Part shown: one piece after another, positions 21,239 through 31,100 of the stretch
Position numbering within the stretch: the first letter of the stretch is position 1
Layout of the letters: each line of letters begins with the position of its first letter
Source: Symsagittifera roscoffensis
Taxonomy: Eukaryota; Xenacoelomorpha; Acoela; Convolutidae
Direction: 5' to 3'
Assembly (NCBI RefSeq): GCF_963678635.1
Contig: NW_026970847.1
Coordinates: forward strand, 1-39,241
Length of the DNA: 39,241 bases
Position numbers and translations under genes: made by a program
The notes under the pieces: model-generated
Databases searched by the model: none
What the model saw: the letters and a program-made list of their open reading frames with translations, nothing else
What the model was told of the DNA's origin: nothing

Positions 21239-21616
21239 TTAATATTGAATTCGCTCTTTGTGAATTTGGATGTTGCAATTTTTTTTAATGTTTTCTGTGA
21301 ATACTTTTGAAAATTTAATATCTACGTCGTCTGTTTGGATTAGATATTTACCATGAAACTTACTTGGTGACCTGATTTCTATGGTATAGATTCCATACTG
21401 TTGTGCTATATTACATATTCCTTTAAAATAGTGATCTATAATTTGTCTTTTGGTTTTTACTTCTGGAAATTCTGTTTTACATGGGCTATTTCCTCTTTCG
21501 AATAATTTTGCAATCAAAATTAGACAAAGTTGTATTTCTCCTCTGTCATCAGTGAGTGAATTGATGATGAAAAGAAAAACAGAGCTTTCCTTTTGACTTT
21601 CTTCACTTTGATTCAC
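21239..21616 (-). CDS. Intact 125-aa ORF at the start of gag
   Basis: The only complete-looking gene of E1: 125 codons on the minus strand starting MNQSEESQKESS and stopping at TAA. It is about 380 bp upstream of the rest of gag coding sequence and downstream of the 1.6-kb leader. It mixes hydrophobic stretches (VFLFIINSL, IQLCLILIAKLF) with charged ones and a beta-rich middle (YGIYTIEIRSP, GKYLIQTDDVDI). Size and position suit a matrix-like N-terminal Gag domain, or a separate small protein. I recognise no family. Nothing else in the window duplicates it, so its conservation cannot be tested here. Confidence 0.5.
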   Translation of the reverse strand: MNQSEESQKESSVFLFIINSLTDDRGEIQLCLILIAKLFERGNSPCKTEFPEVKTKRQIIDHYFKGICNIAQQYGIYTIEIRSPSKFHGKYLIQTDDVDIKFSKVFTENIKKNCNIQIHKERIQY

Positions 21617-23273
21617 TTCTGCGCTTCATGACTGTTAATGCGTAATGTTGAATGTGTTTTACTGGTTGATTCCAATTGTATAGACGTACTGGTTTGTTTT
21701 TGATTTTTCTTATTCTTCGTAAGTTTTTTTTATTCTTCGTTTTTCTTTTTATTGATTAATGTGATGTAGTTTCCGAGTCAGAAAAATATAATTGATCAAT
21801 AACTTAGTAGTTTCTTTTTACGGAGTCTTTTGGCTTGTAAAGTTCGTTTTATATTAGTGGTTTCTGATCTGAGACTGCGTTTCTTCGCTTTAAAAATCTT
21901 TTTCGTGTTATTTGTCTTTGTTTAATTAAAATTTTTCTTTTAATGGTTTGTCGTTTTGTTCAAATATATCCTACTGTTTGTTCGTGTGGAGTTATTACCA
22001 GATCATATTTTTCGTTATTTATTTCACAATTGTGTAATACGATTGTTTGTTTATTTCTTAAGTTGTTCAGTGATATAAGGTATAGAAAGACACATGCAAT
22101 TTTTTGATTAGTGGTTTTTATTTTCCTAAACTGTTAGTCCTTACGGTTTTTTCTGCTTAGCCTAGCTTGAGTCTTGTAGTCAGGGTTGGAGAGAAAAGCT
22201 TATATTGATTGCGGAGAATGATTGTTACCTTCTCGTCGCTAGTCTAAGTTAAGGTGTTTACTTACCTAATGTTACTGAGGGGAGTGATTGTGTTCAAGAT
22301 TTGGAGAATTGTAAACTGATCCACAAGGTTCAGGTATAATTAGAACGCAAGTAGTTCGTTAGATACTACTTTAAACTTACTAAGTTTACGCTTTATCCTG
22401 GTTCAGGTAAGAGGGAGGATCAAGCGAAAGATGAATAACCGGAGTTCTTCACTGTTTATGTTAATAAATATGGTCAGATTTGTTGAAAAACTTCTTTTAG
22501 TCCTAGGTATTTGAGAAAATGTTGCGTAGTGAATCGACGCTTGAGGTCGTTAGACACATTTTTAAGTGTGAGGGGGAGAACAAAACTGTTCTATTTGATC
22601 CAAGTATAAGCCTTGATGATCAGGATATAAAAATAATGAAACAAAATCTATTTTAGACAAAGGTGATTTAAAGATCCAATGAAAACCTTGATGATCTGTT
22701 TAATTTAAAGGAGTTTGATTTATAAAAATAAAAATTAGAATAGGCCTTTATAAATGATTTAAAGTGTAATTATTATATTTTTAGTTTTGGATGATGTTAG
22801 CGGTTTTATGAATCGCTGTTATGTTTAGGTGATGAGGCTGGAGATGACGAGTTGATTAAGATATACTAACAATTTGTGTTCATACTAACTAAATTTTGAA
22901 ATTTTGTTTTCAAAAAGTACGTTTTAGCAAATATCTGTTTAAAAATTACTGCAGTTTTGGAGAAAACGACTAAGATGTTGTACAATCTTTATTGAACAAT
23001 ATTAAGTTTAGCGCCTGTAATAATCATTGAAGGTTTTTCTTCAAGATTTCTATGTTTGCAAATGAAAATCTTAACTCTTTGCTAATAAGATTCCAAATAT
23101 AAAATTTTGTATTGACATTTGCCGTACGACCATGAAACATAATGGTAAGTTTCTTTGAAGTCCAATGTCGTCTCTTGTCCGAGGTTCTCTTCTAGGTAGT
23201 TCTCATTGTTTGGAATGATGGCTCTGATCTACTGTGTCGTAGAGACATTTCAATTAAACTATCGTCAAAAATT
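21617..23273 (-). other. E1 5' leader (non-coding)
   Basis: About 1.65 kb between the primer-binding site and the first gag ORF with no open frame of note on either strand. It is AT-rich with a somewhat GC-richer island at 22,140-22,430. A strong splice-donor match lies at about 22,265. Packaging signals would be expected here but cannot be recognised by eye. Confidence 0.6.
22260..22270 (-). promoter_or_regulatory. Candidate splice donor in the leader
   Basis: The minus strand reads ATTAG|GTAAGT, a perfect match to the AG|GTAAGT donor consensus, in the leader upstream of gag. Retroelements with env usually express it from a spliced RNA using such a donor. No acceptor has been identified, so this is suggestive only. 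Confidence 0.35.
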
Positions 23274-23291
23274 AAACTTTTGGTCGCACCA
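23274..23291 (-). other. Candidate primer-binding site
   Basis: Just inside the 5' LTR the minus strand reads TGGTGCGACCAAAAG, starting about 7 bases from the LTR end. A TGG start is the usual complement of tRNA 3' CCA. I could not match the remainder to a specific tRNA; the sequence is old and may be mutated. Confidence 0.45.
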
Positions 23292-23298
23292 GATTAGT

Positions 23299-23645
23299 TA
23301 GGTTCTAAGTGTAACTCATAGAGTAATTTCAGATAGGGTACACCGCCTGCTCGTCACGCTATCTTTTTTTTTCGGCTGGATAGATTCGTGCAACTTCTTA
23401 GTCTAATACCGATCTCTTATATCTTATATCTCTTAGTCTCAATAGATCTAGAGTGTACTGGTTTTTTTACGAGTCAGTCTCTTGGAGAAAACAACTAATT
23501 TCTAAGTTGATTTCAACTCTCTGGTCCTGAAGTTATAATTGGGTTGTTAGTTCGATGGATTATGATTGGTTAGTATTAAATTTTTTGTAGGCATAAAATA
23601 TCTAATTTATAACCAATAATGAATTATAGTTTGGATCTGGTTCCA
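23299..23645 (-). repeat. E1 5' LTR
   Basis: Minus-strand LTR starting TGGAACCAGATCC at 23,645 and ending near 23,299 (TTAGAACCTA). It is about 85% identical by eye to the 3' LTR at 1,872-2,243. A deletion of some 22 bases near 23,535 removes half of the hairpin pair, and small insertions occur (AGATATAAGATATAAGAGA near 23,415-23,435). The base after 23,645 belongs to E2 protease sequence, so the element end is exact here. Confidence 0.85.
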
Positions 23646-24369
23646 AATGGAACAAAATAAGCTCATGAGCAAGCCATTTAAACAAATTTTCCACATCACA
23701 GATATAAAAAATAATATAATTGGAATATCATTTATTACTAAAATTATACTAACTATAAACATCTTAAATAATAAAAGTCATAAAAAAGATAAATAATCAA
23801 GAATGAAAAATACAATTTTAACATCTGTTAAAAGATTAAACAAACAACCACCATTTTTCTCTGAATTTCACCCTATATACAATTAGGAACGGAAACATCT
23901 CAAACCACTATCAGGTAATGTTTATAACTTCTCAATCAAACAAGTTCACCAAGATGATAAAGAACAAAATCAACAACATCTCTTCATGTCTGACTTTGAG
24001 ATCAGACCAATTCATAAATTTTCAGAGAAACAATTCCATCTATCAAATACTTGAAAGACCCAAACTCAGATATGACTTCTTTACCTTCATATAACAATTC
24101 TCCATGCAAAATAACCCTACCTCTCGGTGGTTAGTTTATTGTGAAACTAACGAAACCCACAAAGCGAAAAAGCGTATATACTAAATAAAATTTTAAAACT
24201 ATTAGATATATGTCAATAAACAGTTCTTAACGAAAAAGTGTTAATTATTCTTATTTTAAGAAATGAAAAACGGAACACAAATTTTTTCATAGAAACACCT
24301 TCATTTAGACCAACATTTCAAATATCAGAATACACCATAGAATAAAGAATTTTTTTTTATTTTTAATTT
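23646..24369 (+). pseudogene. pro: E2 protease end and PR-RT spacer
   Basis: The first bases (AATGGAACAAAATAAG) align with E1 protease sequence at 17,850-17,835, and ttccacatcacagatata at about 23,687 aligns with the protease second half. The frame then degrades. From about 23,985 comes the unknown spacer region with SDFEIRPIHKFSEKQFH, shared with E1. Stops are frequent. The 3' end, about 24,250-24,369, leads into RT and is AT-rich. Confidence 0.7.
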
Positions 24370-25195
24370 TCAACATTCTCGCATAACAAAGAATGAATTT
24401 GAACATTTAGCGGACCTTTTATTATAATACCGGAAGGTATACGCAATTTTTGACGTTGGAAAAGTAAATTTACATCTAAGTTTACCTCTGAAACTTGATG
24501 CAGTTTTCAAAAAACAACGAGCAAGTAAAATCCCAATTCTTTTACAAGACAATATTACTTGACGTACTGGAAAAAATGAAATCATTTCTCCAGTGAATAA
24601 AGAAGAACAGCCAAGGTTTACCACGTTCATAAACTCCCTTATCATTTTAGCAAAAATAGAACCATTTGAAATAGTTCTAGATGCAAGATAACTAAAATCA
24701 CTCATTGATGAATCTAATTGTAATTGACCTATCGAACCAATTCAAGTAATTCTCACAAAAATAAACGGTAAACATTTCAACAGCTGATATGAATAGTGCA
24801 TATAATCAAATGTCGTTAGACGAACAAGCCAGACGATTAACACAATTCGTTATTGGAAATCAACAATACGAATTCATCAGATTATTCTATGGAATTTCCA
24901 TAGGATCAGCAGCATTTTCAGCACTTACGAGTAAATTTCAGACCACTAATACTCAATAAAAATGCAATCACATACTTAGAGGATGTTTTATGCAATCACA
25001 AACAAAAGACAAGAGTTCATTGTCTTGGAAAAATAACATCAACTATTTTTACAAGCAAACATGAAAGCAGCCCCGGATGAATCACATTTTTTTCTAATAC
25101 GAGTAAAATTCCTTGGACATATTATAAAACGAAACACTATAACACCATTAAAATCTCACATAGATGCAATCCAAAATCTTCATCTAATAAAAAGA
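24370..25195 (+). pseudogene. pol: E2 reverse transcriptase
   Basis: Plus-strand RT. Fingers: NEFEHLADLLL near 24,388, FDVGKVNLHLSLPLKLDAVF, EQPRFTTFINS, FEIVLDAR near 24,670. The palm is the clearest: ADMNSAYNQMSLDEQARRL near 24,785, then TQFVIGNQQYEFIRLFYGIS and SIGSAAFSA. The catalytic box at about 24,970 reads YLED where E1 has YLDD, so one active-site Asp is changed to Glu. The thumb follows: RVKFLGHIIKRNTITPLKSH to about 25,195. Many small indels break the frame. Here the RT fingers are single copy, the ancestral arrangement. Confidence 0.85.
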
Positions 25196-25700
25196 AAAAG
25201 AAAAGACAAGAATATTTTGCAAAGTTAAGTAAAAATTGACATAGACCAATCGCAAACAAAAAATCTACATTTTCCGCTAGATCGGTCAACACAATCACCA
25301 CGATGTAGACCTACTAGGAGAATCTACATTCAAACCGATACGAAACCCTTCATGGACTCTACAAATAAAGACTCAAAAAATACAATAAACCATGTTTTCA
25401 AACTTCATGACCCACTAGATGCAATACCTATATCAAAATTAGAAATTGATTTTTTTTTCTCCCAATAACAGGAAAATTAACACTCCAATTTTAACAGGAA
25501 CATCAAAATCTTGACCCAGCAATTAGACAATTAAAATCTTGGCGCCATAATAAAACAAGGCCAATTGAAGCCGATATCACCAATCTAGGAAGTAAAAAGT
25601 TCTTAGATATTTCAGAAAAAATAACAATACCTCTATCAACGAAAACAAAGACATTTCTCAAATATCAAACCTCTTATATCAAAGTACCCTGTCTACTTTT
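25196..25700 (+). pseudogene. pol: E2 RNase H-integrase linker (RNase H deleted)
   Basis: RT thumb sequence ends near 25,195 and the next recognisable sequence, VKIDIDQSQTKNLHFPLD near 25,227, belongs after RNase H in E1. About 0.65-0.7 kb carrying the whole RNase H is therefore missing. The linker continues with HDPLDAIPISKLEID near 25,410 and LDPAIRQLKSWR near 25,513. It runs up to the integrase zinc-binding part near 25,720. Confidence 0.75.
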
Positions 25701-26580
25701 AAGTAATATGCTCATAGCTTTTCATTACTCTTCACACTGAAGCACACTCAGGAGCAGAACAATTATTTTCAAATTTTTACAAAGTTTTTTTTTCCAAATT
25801 CAACAATTTGGATAAAAGTATTTTGGAATGATTGCATAACATGTCAATTAAACAATTCATACCCAAACCAAAAACAAATTGCAGAAATTCAAGATTTTAA
25901 AGTAAAAATACTATACTTCAATCACAGAAATTTGTTCGATACAAAAGGACCATTATCACCACTCTCAGAAGGAAATTCATTTTAAATGGTCATAGTCGAT
26001 GCATTCACACACTACGTAGCATTGAACTCACTACCTCATTTTTATGCTTATCATGCATTAACAGCACTTTATGAACACTGGATAGCAAAATGCGGTTTAC
26101 CCGAAATCCTTATTACAGACAATGGCGCTTTAAAAAACAACGAAATCATTACACTATGCCACTAATATAAAATTAAGCGCAAACCACGTACATCTCATAT
26201 AACTTCGACTAAGGGCTTAGTCGAATGCATGAACCGTTCATTACAGGAAGATCTTAAGTTTATCATTAACGGAAATTACACACGATATACTGAAAGGTCA
26301 ACAGATGCAAAATATTCTAAATATCCTATAACTCACAAATAACAACAACTTTAGGACCATCAACCTAAGAAATTATTTTTAACCAAATAAGGTTCCTAGC
26401 AAATTCTTCGAAAATTACACGAGGTCAATGTCAAATCTAATATGTTACAATCTACCACTACATACCCACGATTAAGATCACTTGCATCATCCACAAATTC
26501 TAAAACTAGCTACCGGTACACACACCGAATGGATTTTAAACAGAGATAAATACAAAACGAAATTTACTAGAAAGTAACAA
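25701..26580 (+). pseudogene. pol: E2 integrase: zinc-binding and catalytic core
   Basis: Plus-strand integrase. The HHCC region runs from about 25,727 (LHTEAHSGAEQLFSNFYK, then NDCITCQLN near 25,830). The core has Asp at 25,998-26,000 (MVIVDAFTHYVALNS), Asp at 26,118-26,120 (ILITDNGAL) and Glu at 26,223-26,225 (GLVECMNRSLQ). The last two are in frame with 34 residues between them, one fewer than the usual 35. A stop lies between them at about 26,163. After the core: TRYTERSTDAK, ITTTLGPS. Inactive, but the best view of the active site in the window. Confidence 0.85.
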
Positions 26581-27180
26581 AAAGTTGTTGCAATGGCAAA
26601 ATAATAATTCCCAAATAATTTCTCGATTTAACCCAGCTCAAATTTTGAAAATTGGAACATACGAAAATTGGAACATTTTACAACACAAAAAGGAGTTTCT
26701 AAAAAACTACAACAACTCCGAAAAAGAACATATCAAATAATTGATAAACCCACTGATGTAATATACAAAATTACAGACCTAAACAAAAAGAAATCGTTCA
26801 ACATCGAAACAATCTTTTACCTCATTATCCAAAAAAGGAAACTCTCCACGAATTGACTCAAAAATACTCCTTTACAGGACTTAAGGTTATCAAAATAATT
26901 ATTGCAAACCACGAACAAAATCAAAGCGCTGATACAAACCTTACAAAAATACCATTAGATAAAAATGGAAGAGAACTTCCAAAACAAACATCAAGAAGTG
27001 TAGACAAGAAAAAAATAACTGAAACAGGAAGAATAAACCGAAAATTAGAAGAAACAATTCTACCACAAGATCAAAAAGAAAAATATCCACATAAACAACC
27101 ATCGCGAATTTGAAACCAGCCTCGCAAAGATTACGAAACATTCATCTCACAATCTAAAACATTTAAGAAAATTGATTTTC
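26581..27180 (+). pseudogene. pol: E2 integrase C-terminal domain and Pol tail
   Basis: NSQIISRFNPAQILKIGTY, near 26,610, leads to the open stretch 26,668-26,856: KGVSKKLQQLRK, then YQIIDKPTDVIYKITDLNKK, the GPY/F-type module. A second open stretch, 26,853-27,113 (QKYSFTGLKVIKIIIANHEQ, then a Lys/Glu/Arg-rich tail), is the Pol C-terminus. They overlap by a few bases in different frames, so one frameshift separates them. The charged tail has no recognised domain. Confidence 0.8.
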
Positions 27181-28110
27181 AGAACCACTTTGAAATTAAA
27201 TAGCATTTTCATATCTCGAAGATAATTTCAAAATGCGAACTTTTTCTCAAAATTCATGCTGAACAGCACCTGAACAAATTAGTTCAAACTCAGCCAATAA
27301 CAATCTTTTCCAAAACATCACCCCATTTTTGAGACGACTTCTTTAGCCGACAACAAAATCACCTTCAAGCCAATCTCTGACTATAACTAAAAGACCTCCA
27401 GATTAAGAAAAAGCAAATCACTAAACATTGACACCTGAAAAAAACAAACTCTCACTATTACAATCCTTTCCTATCAAGCAGTACAAAGATCAACAAAATT
27501 GTCCTAAGTTAGACCTCAAAAACGACTCAGGCAAAATTATTAAATAAGCCTAAAGAACAGAATCGACATGAGAATTTAGCCTAAAGTACGAATATCTCTT
27601 TCATATCCCAATCATCTAATGAAAAATAACAAAACCAGGAAGACTCTTGAGAGCCTTCTAAACTTTCTTTTATCAGAAATTGCCAAAATCCGACCCACTT
27701 GTCAATAAACTAATAAATAAACTGACCACTCTCGATTATAGACTTATAAAAAAAACAATTCCTTGAAAAAAATAATTTCTTCAAATGCTTATTTCTCAAA
27801 CAGTCAACAAATTTCAAATTTTGTTCTTTCAAACAATTTTTCAATATTTCCAATTTTTTTCAAATTTTGTATAACCTTCATATCCAATTTTTTAGAAATA
27901 TTGGACCACTCCCTGATATTTTTCGCATTTTTTTCAACATTTTTCTTTCCCTAGCCCAAATGAAAGTTATTTTTTTTCCAAATTCATTGACCACCTCCTC
28001 AGCTAAGATATTTTTTTCAAATAACTATCTAAAGGTTTCATCATATATTCGGTAGAATAGATGTTTTTCTTCTTTTTATTATATTTCTCACTTTTTCGAC
28101 ATCCTTTATA
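27181..28110 (+). other. E2 pol-env spacer
   Basis: About 0.9 kb without a gene, collinear with E1 10,544-9,645. It is strongly AT-rich; the last 300 bases are T-rich runs (short open frames there, such as 27,763-27,954, are Phe-rich low-complexity and look accidental). The pyrimidine-rich stretch ending in AG near 27,480 could serve as a splice acceptor for env, without further support. Confidence 0.55.
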
Positions 28111-31100
28111 ATGACATTATGCAAAGATAAAAAAAAGGCTATCATAACCTTCGCATTAGTACCGATACTTTTATTCCTTTTCATTCAAGAAAACTGCAAA
28201 AAACACAAAATTTCTTCAAAAACGAATAATTTTCCAAGTTTTCACAAAAAATCGTTTCAGCAACCCCTACACCAGTCCTCATCGACGACATCCTTTGAAT
28301 CTCCAACAACACCAACAGATAGCCAAACAAATAACCCCAAATCATCAACACCCATCTCTTTTTTCAAGACAATCCATACATATTTGAAGGAAGACACGCA
28401 CGATTGTTCGAACCACTAGAATCAGTAATTCGCCAAGCACATCTAAGGGAACCACAATACGAACCAGTATATAAACTATATCCTTCACTCCAAAAAGATC
28501 TTAACAGAGTAAGACACAAAGTCGAAACCAAAACAAGCTCGAAATAAACAGAAAAATTTTTCAACCAAGACGAAAAAGAGTATTGCAAAGCCCCTGAGTA
28601 CGATTCAACATACCTGATTCACCAATAGCAAACCCTCTATTTCTCTCCAACAGCGCAACTCAAAGTACTCCCCAGATCAACACAACAAAACCCCATAGAA
28701 AATCCCCTTAGATTATTAAGGTCCAACCCCTCTAGATGAACAAGTCCGAGAAAATCCTTTCAAACCCCCAGCTACTACAGAACATCTCCCATTTTGAGTT
28801 TCACCAGATTTTACTCAAGGCGAACCACATTTAATAAACGACCCAGGAGACGTTTCATCCGACACAACTTTGTCACTATCGGAAACTCTTTCTCTCCCTT
28901 CAACCTCTTCCATAACTCAAATGCAATTCCATTATTTGGACAAGGAAAATTTGGACAACATCCATTATTTGGACAACATCACCAAAGTAAATGATTACAC
29001 AACTGGGCACTAAAACGATTACAATATCGACAAAATAACCACAAAGATATACAAGAACACAACATACAAATGTTTATACAAGATAATCTGACACTAAAAT
29101 TTGAAATCACAGTAAGACTAAATCATATAAATCATCATCCCTTATCCTACCCCCCCCCCCCCCCCAAAAAAATATAACAGCTCAATATTCACCGTCCCCA
29201 TTTAGAACAACAGAAATCATCTACAAATACGACAGATATACAAAACGACAATTGGATGCATCACTTTTCATAGTCCATACTCAGAACTATCATGCACAAG
29301 TATCTTCTAAAGATACTATTTTTTCAGACCCTTCCAATTTTTTCCTCCTAATTTTTCAATCTTTCAAGACACGATCATTGCAATCCTTCCTCCCGAACAG
29401 GACTCCAGGATTTACTGGTCACATATTACGACTGTGAAGAAAATGAACAAAAAACATTACAGAAATATGCAATAAACCAAGTCACCCAGTAAGAATCTGA
29501 ACAATAGTCAATCAAAACAACAAAAAATATAGCTACACTTTACTCAAACGCGCGAGCTACAACACTAACAGGAAAAAAACTCACATAAACTTTTTCTGAT
29601 AAGAAAGTGCAGTGCTCCCAAGTTTCAAACGGAAACAAAAACAGACTAGATCATGAATCTTTCTACCAAATTCATATCGAAAGACTATTACATCTCAGCC
29701 TTGACAATTAGAAAAATGAAATTGAACGATTAAACATCACATCAAACAAAGGCACAAAAAGGAAATTAGTAAAGTTTCAAGTTTTCCAGACTAAGCACAT
29801 CAAAGATACCAAGGTTCTATAAACCTAGATGACAAATATTTCCATTCTACGGTGCACAGGGAAGATTAACTTACGGTCTGCATAATAGAAACTGGATACC
29901 ACACAATGGAATAAACAATCCCTCAAAGTGTAAAGCCGACACTAAAAATATAGGATACTAATTATTAACATTTTTTGATTGGAAAGCACAACTTGAAAAA
30001 GCACAACTATCACGACATTTAGAAGATAACACTATAAATTATCAAGGAATCAGACTTCCTCGCAAAAAAAAAACAAGAATACTGCGATCTTACTACACGA
30101 ACACAAGCAAAAATTGTTTGGTTTCCCGAAGACACCTGTACCACATTTCAAATAGCAAAATACACGCTAGAATGATAAAATTTCACCAAAAAGTTTTCCT
30201 TGAATCAATCCTTTCTGAAGATGTGAATCCTGATCAACTCAGACATAATAATTATAGATTTGCAAACATTCAATATATAGAAAACAAATGACACATTTCC
30301 AAATATACCCAGAAACGTAACTTGCATGTAACACTAAATTTTTTTTTACAAAACACAATACTCAGAAATTCTGCTCGATTGCGAACAAGTGTTCCCAAAA
30401 ATGCGTTTCAACAATCTCTACATCAGTCCTCATCGAAGACATCCCATTAACCTCCAACAACACCAACAAATAGTCAAACAAATAACCCTCAATCATCAAC
30501 ACGCATCTCTTTTTTCATTAAAATCCATACACATTTGAATGAAGACACGCACGATTGTTCGAAATCCCTCTATGCAAAAAGATCTTAACAGAGCAAGACA
30601 CCAAAGCTGAAACCAAAAAAAATAAACAGAAAAATAATTCAACCAAGACTAAAAATAAAGTTGCAAAGCCTTAGAGTACAATTCAACATATCTGATTCAC
30701 CAATAGCAAACCAAATAAACATCTCCAGTAGCGCAATTCAAAGTACTCCCCAGATTAACACAACAAAAACCATCGAAAATCCCCTCAGATTATTTAGGTT
30801 CAACCCCTACATCTGAACATAACCGAGAAAATTCTTTCGAACCTCCAGCCACTACAGAACATCTCCCATTTTGAATGACACAAGCTTTTACTCAAGGCGA
30901 ACCACATTTAGTAAAAGACCCAAGAGACGTTTCATCTGGCACAAATATCAAAAGTTCTTTCACTCCCTTCAACCTCTTCCATAACTCAAATCGAACACAC
31001 ACTATTTTCTACAAATTTTCCTACAAATCTCGACGTCAGATAATGACAAAAATTCAACAAATAACGTACACCTACGATTAGATTGGAATACACTCGTAGA

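Larger units (their letters stand above)
1872..23645 (-). mobile_element. E1: complete nested Ty3/gypsy-type retroelement with env
   Basis: A minus-strand element bounded by two copies of a ~350-370 bp LTR. In element order it holds leader, gag, protease, RT, RNase H, integrase, env, a post-env ORF, a long 3' region and the 3' LTR. The order PR-RT-RH-IN identifies Ty3/gypsy. It is 21.8 kb long, including about 3.9 kb of duplicated pol. The two LTRs are about 85% identical by eye, so the insertion is old. It sits inside the protease gene of a plus-strand relative (E2). Every gene is broken except the short N-terminal gag ORF. I could not resolve a clean target-site duplication. Confidence 0.85.

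Noticed and set aside
24370-24705. Minus-strand open frame of 111 codons opposite E2 RT
   Set aside because: The plus strand carries FDVGKV, TTFINS and VLDAR in conserved order; the minus frame is a shadow.
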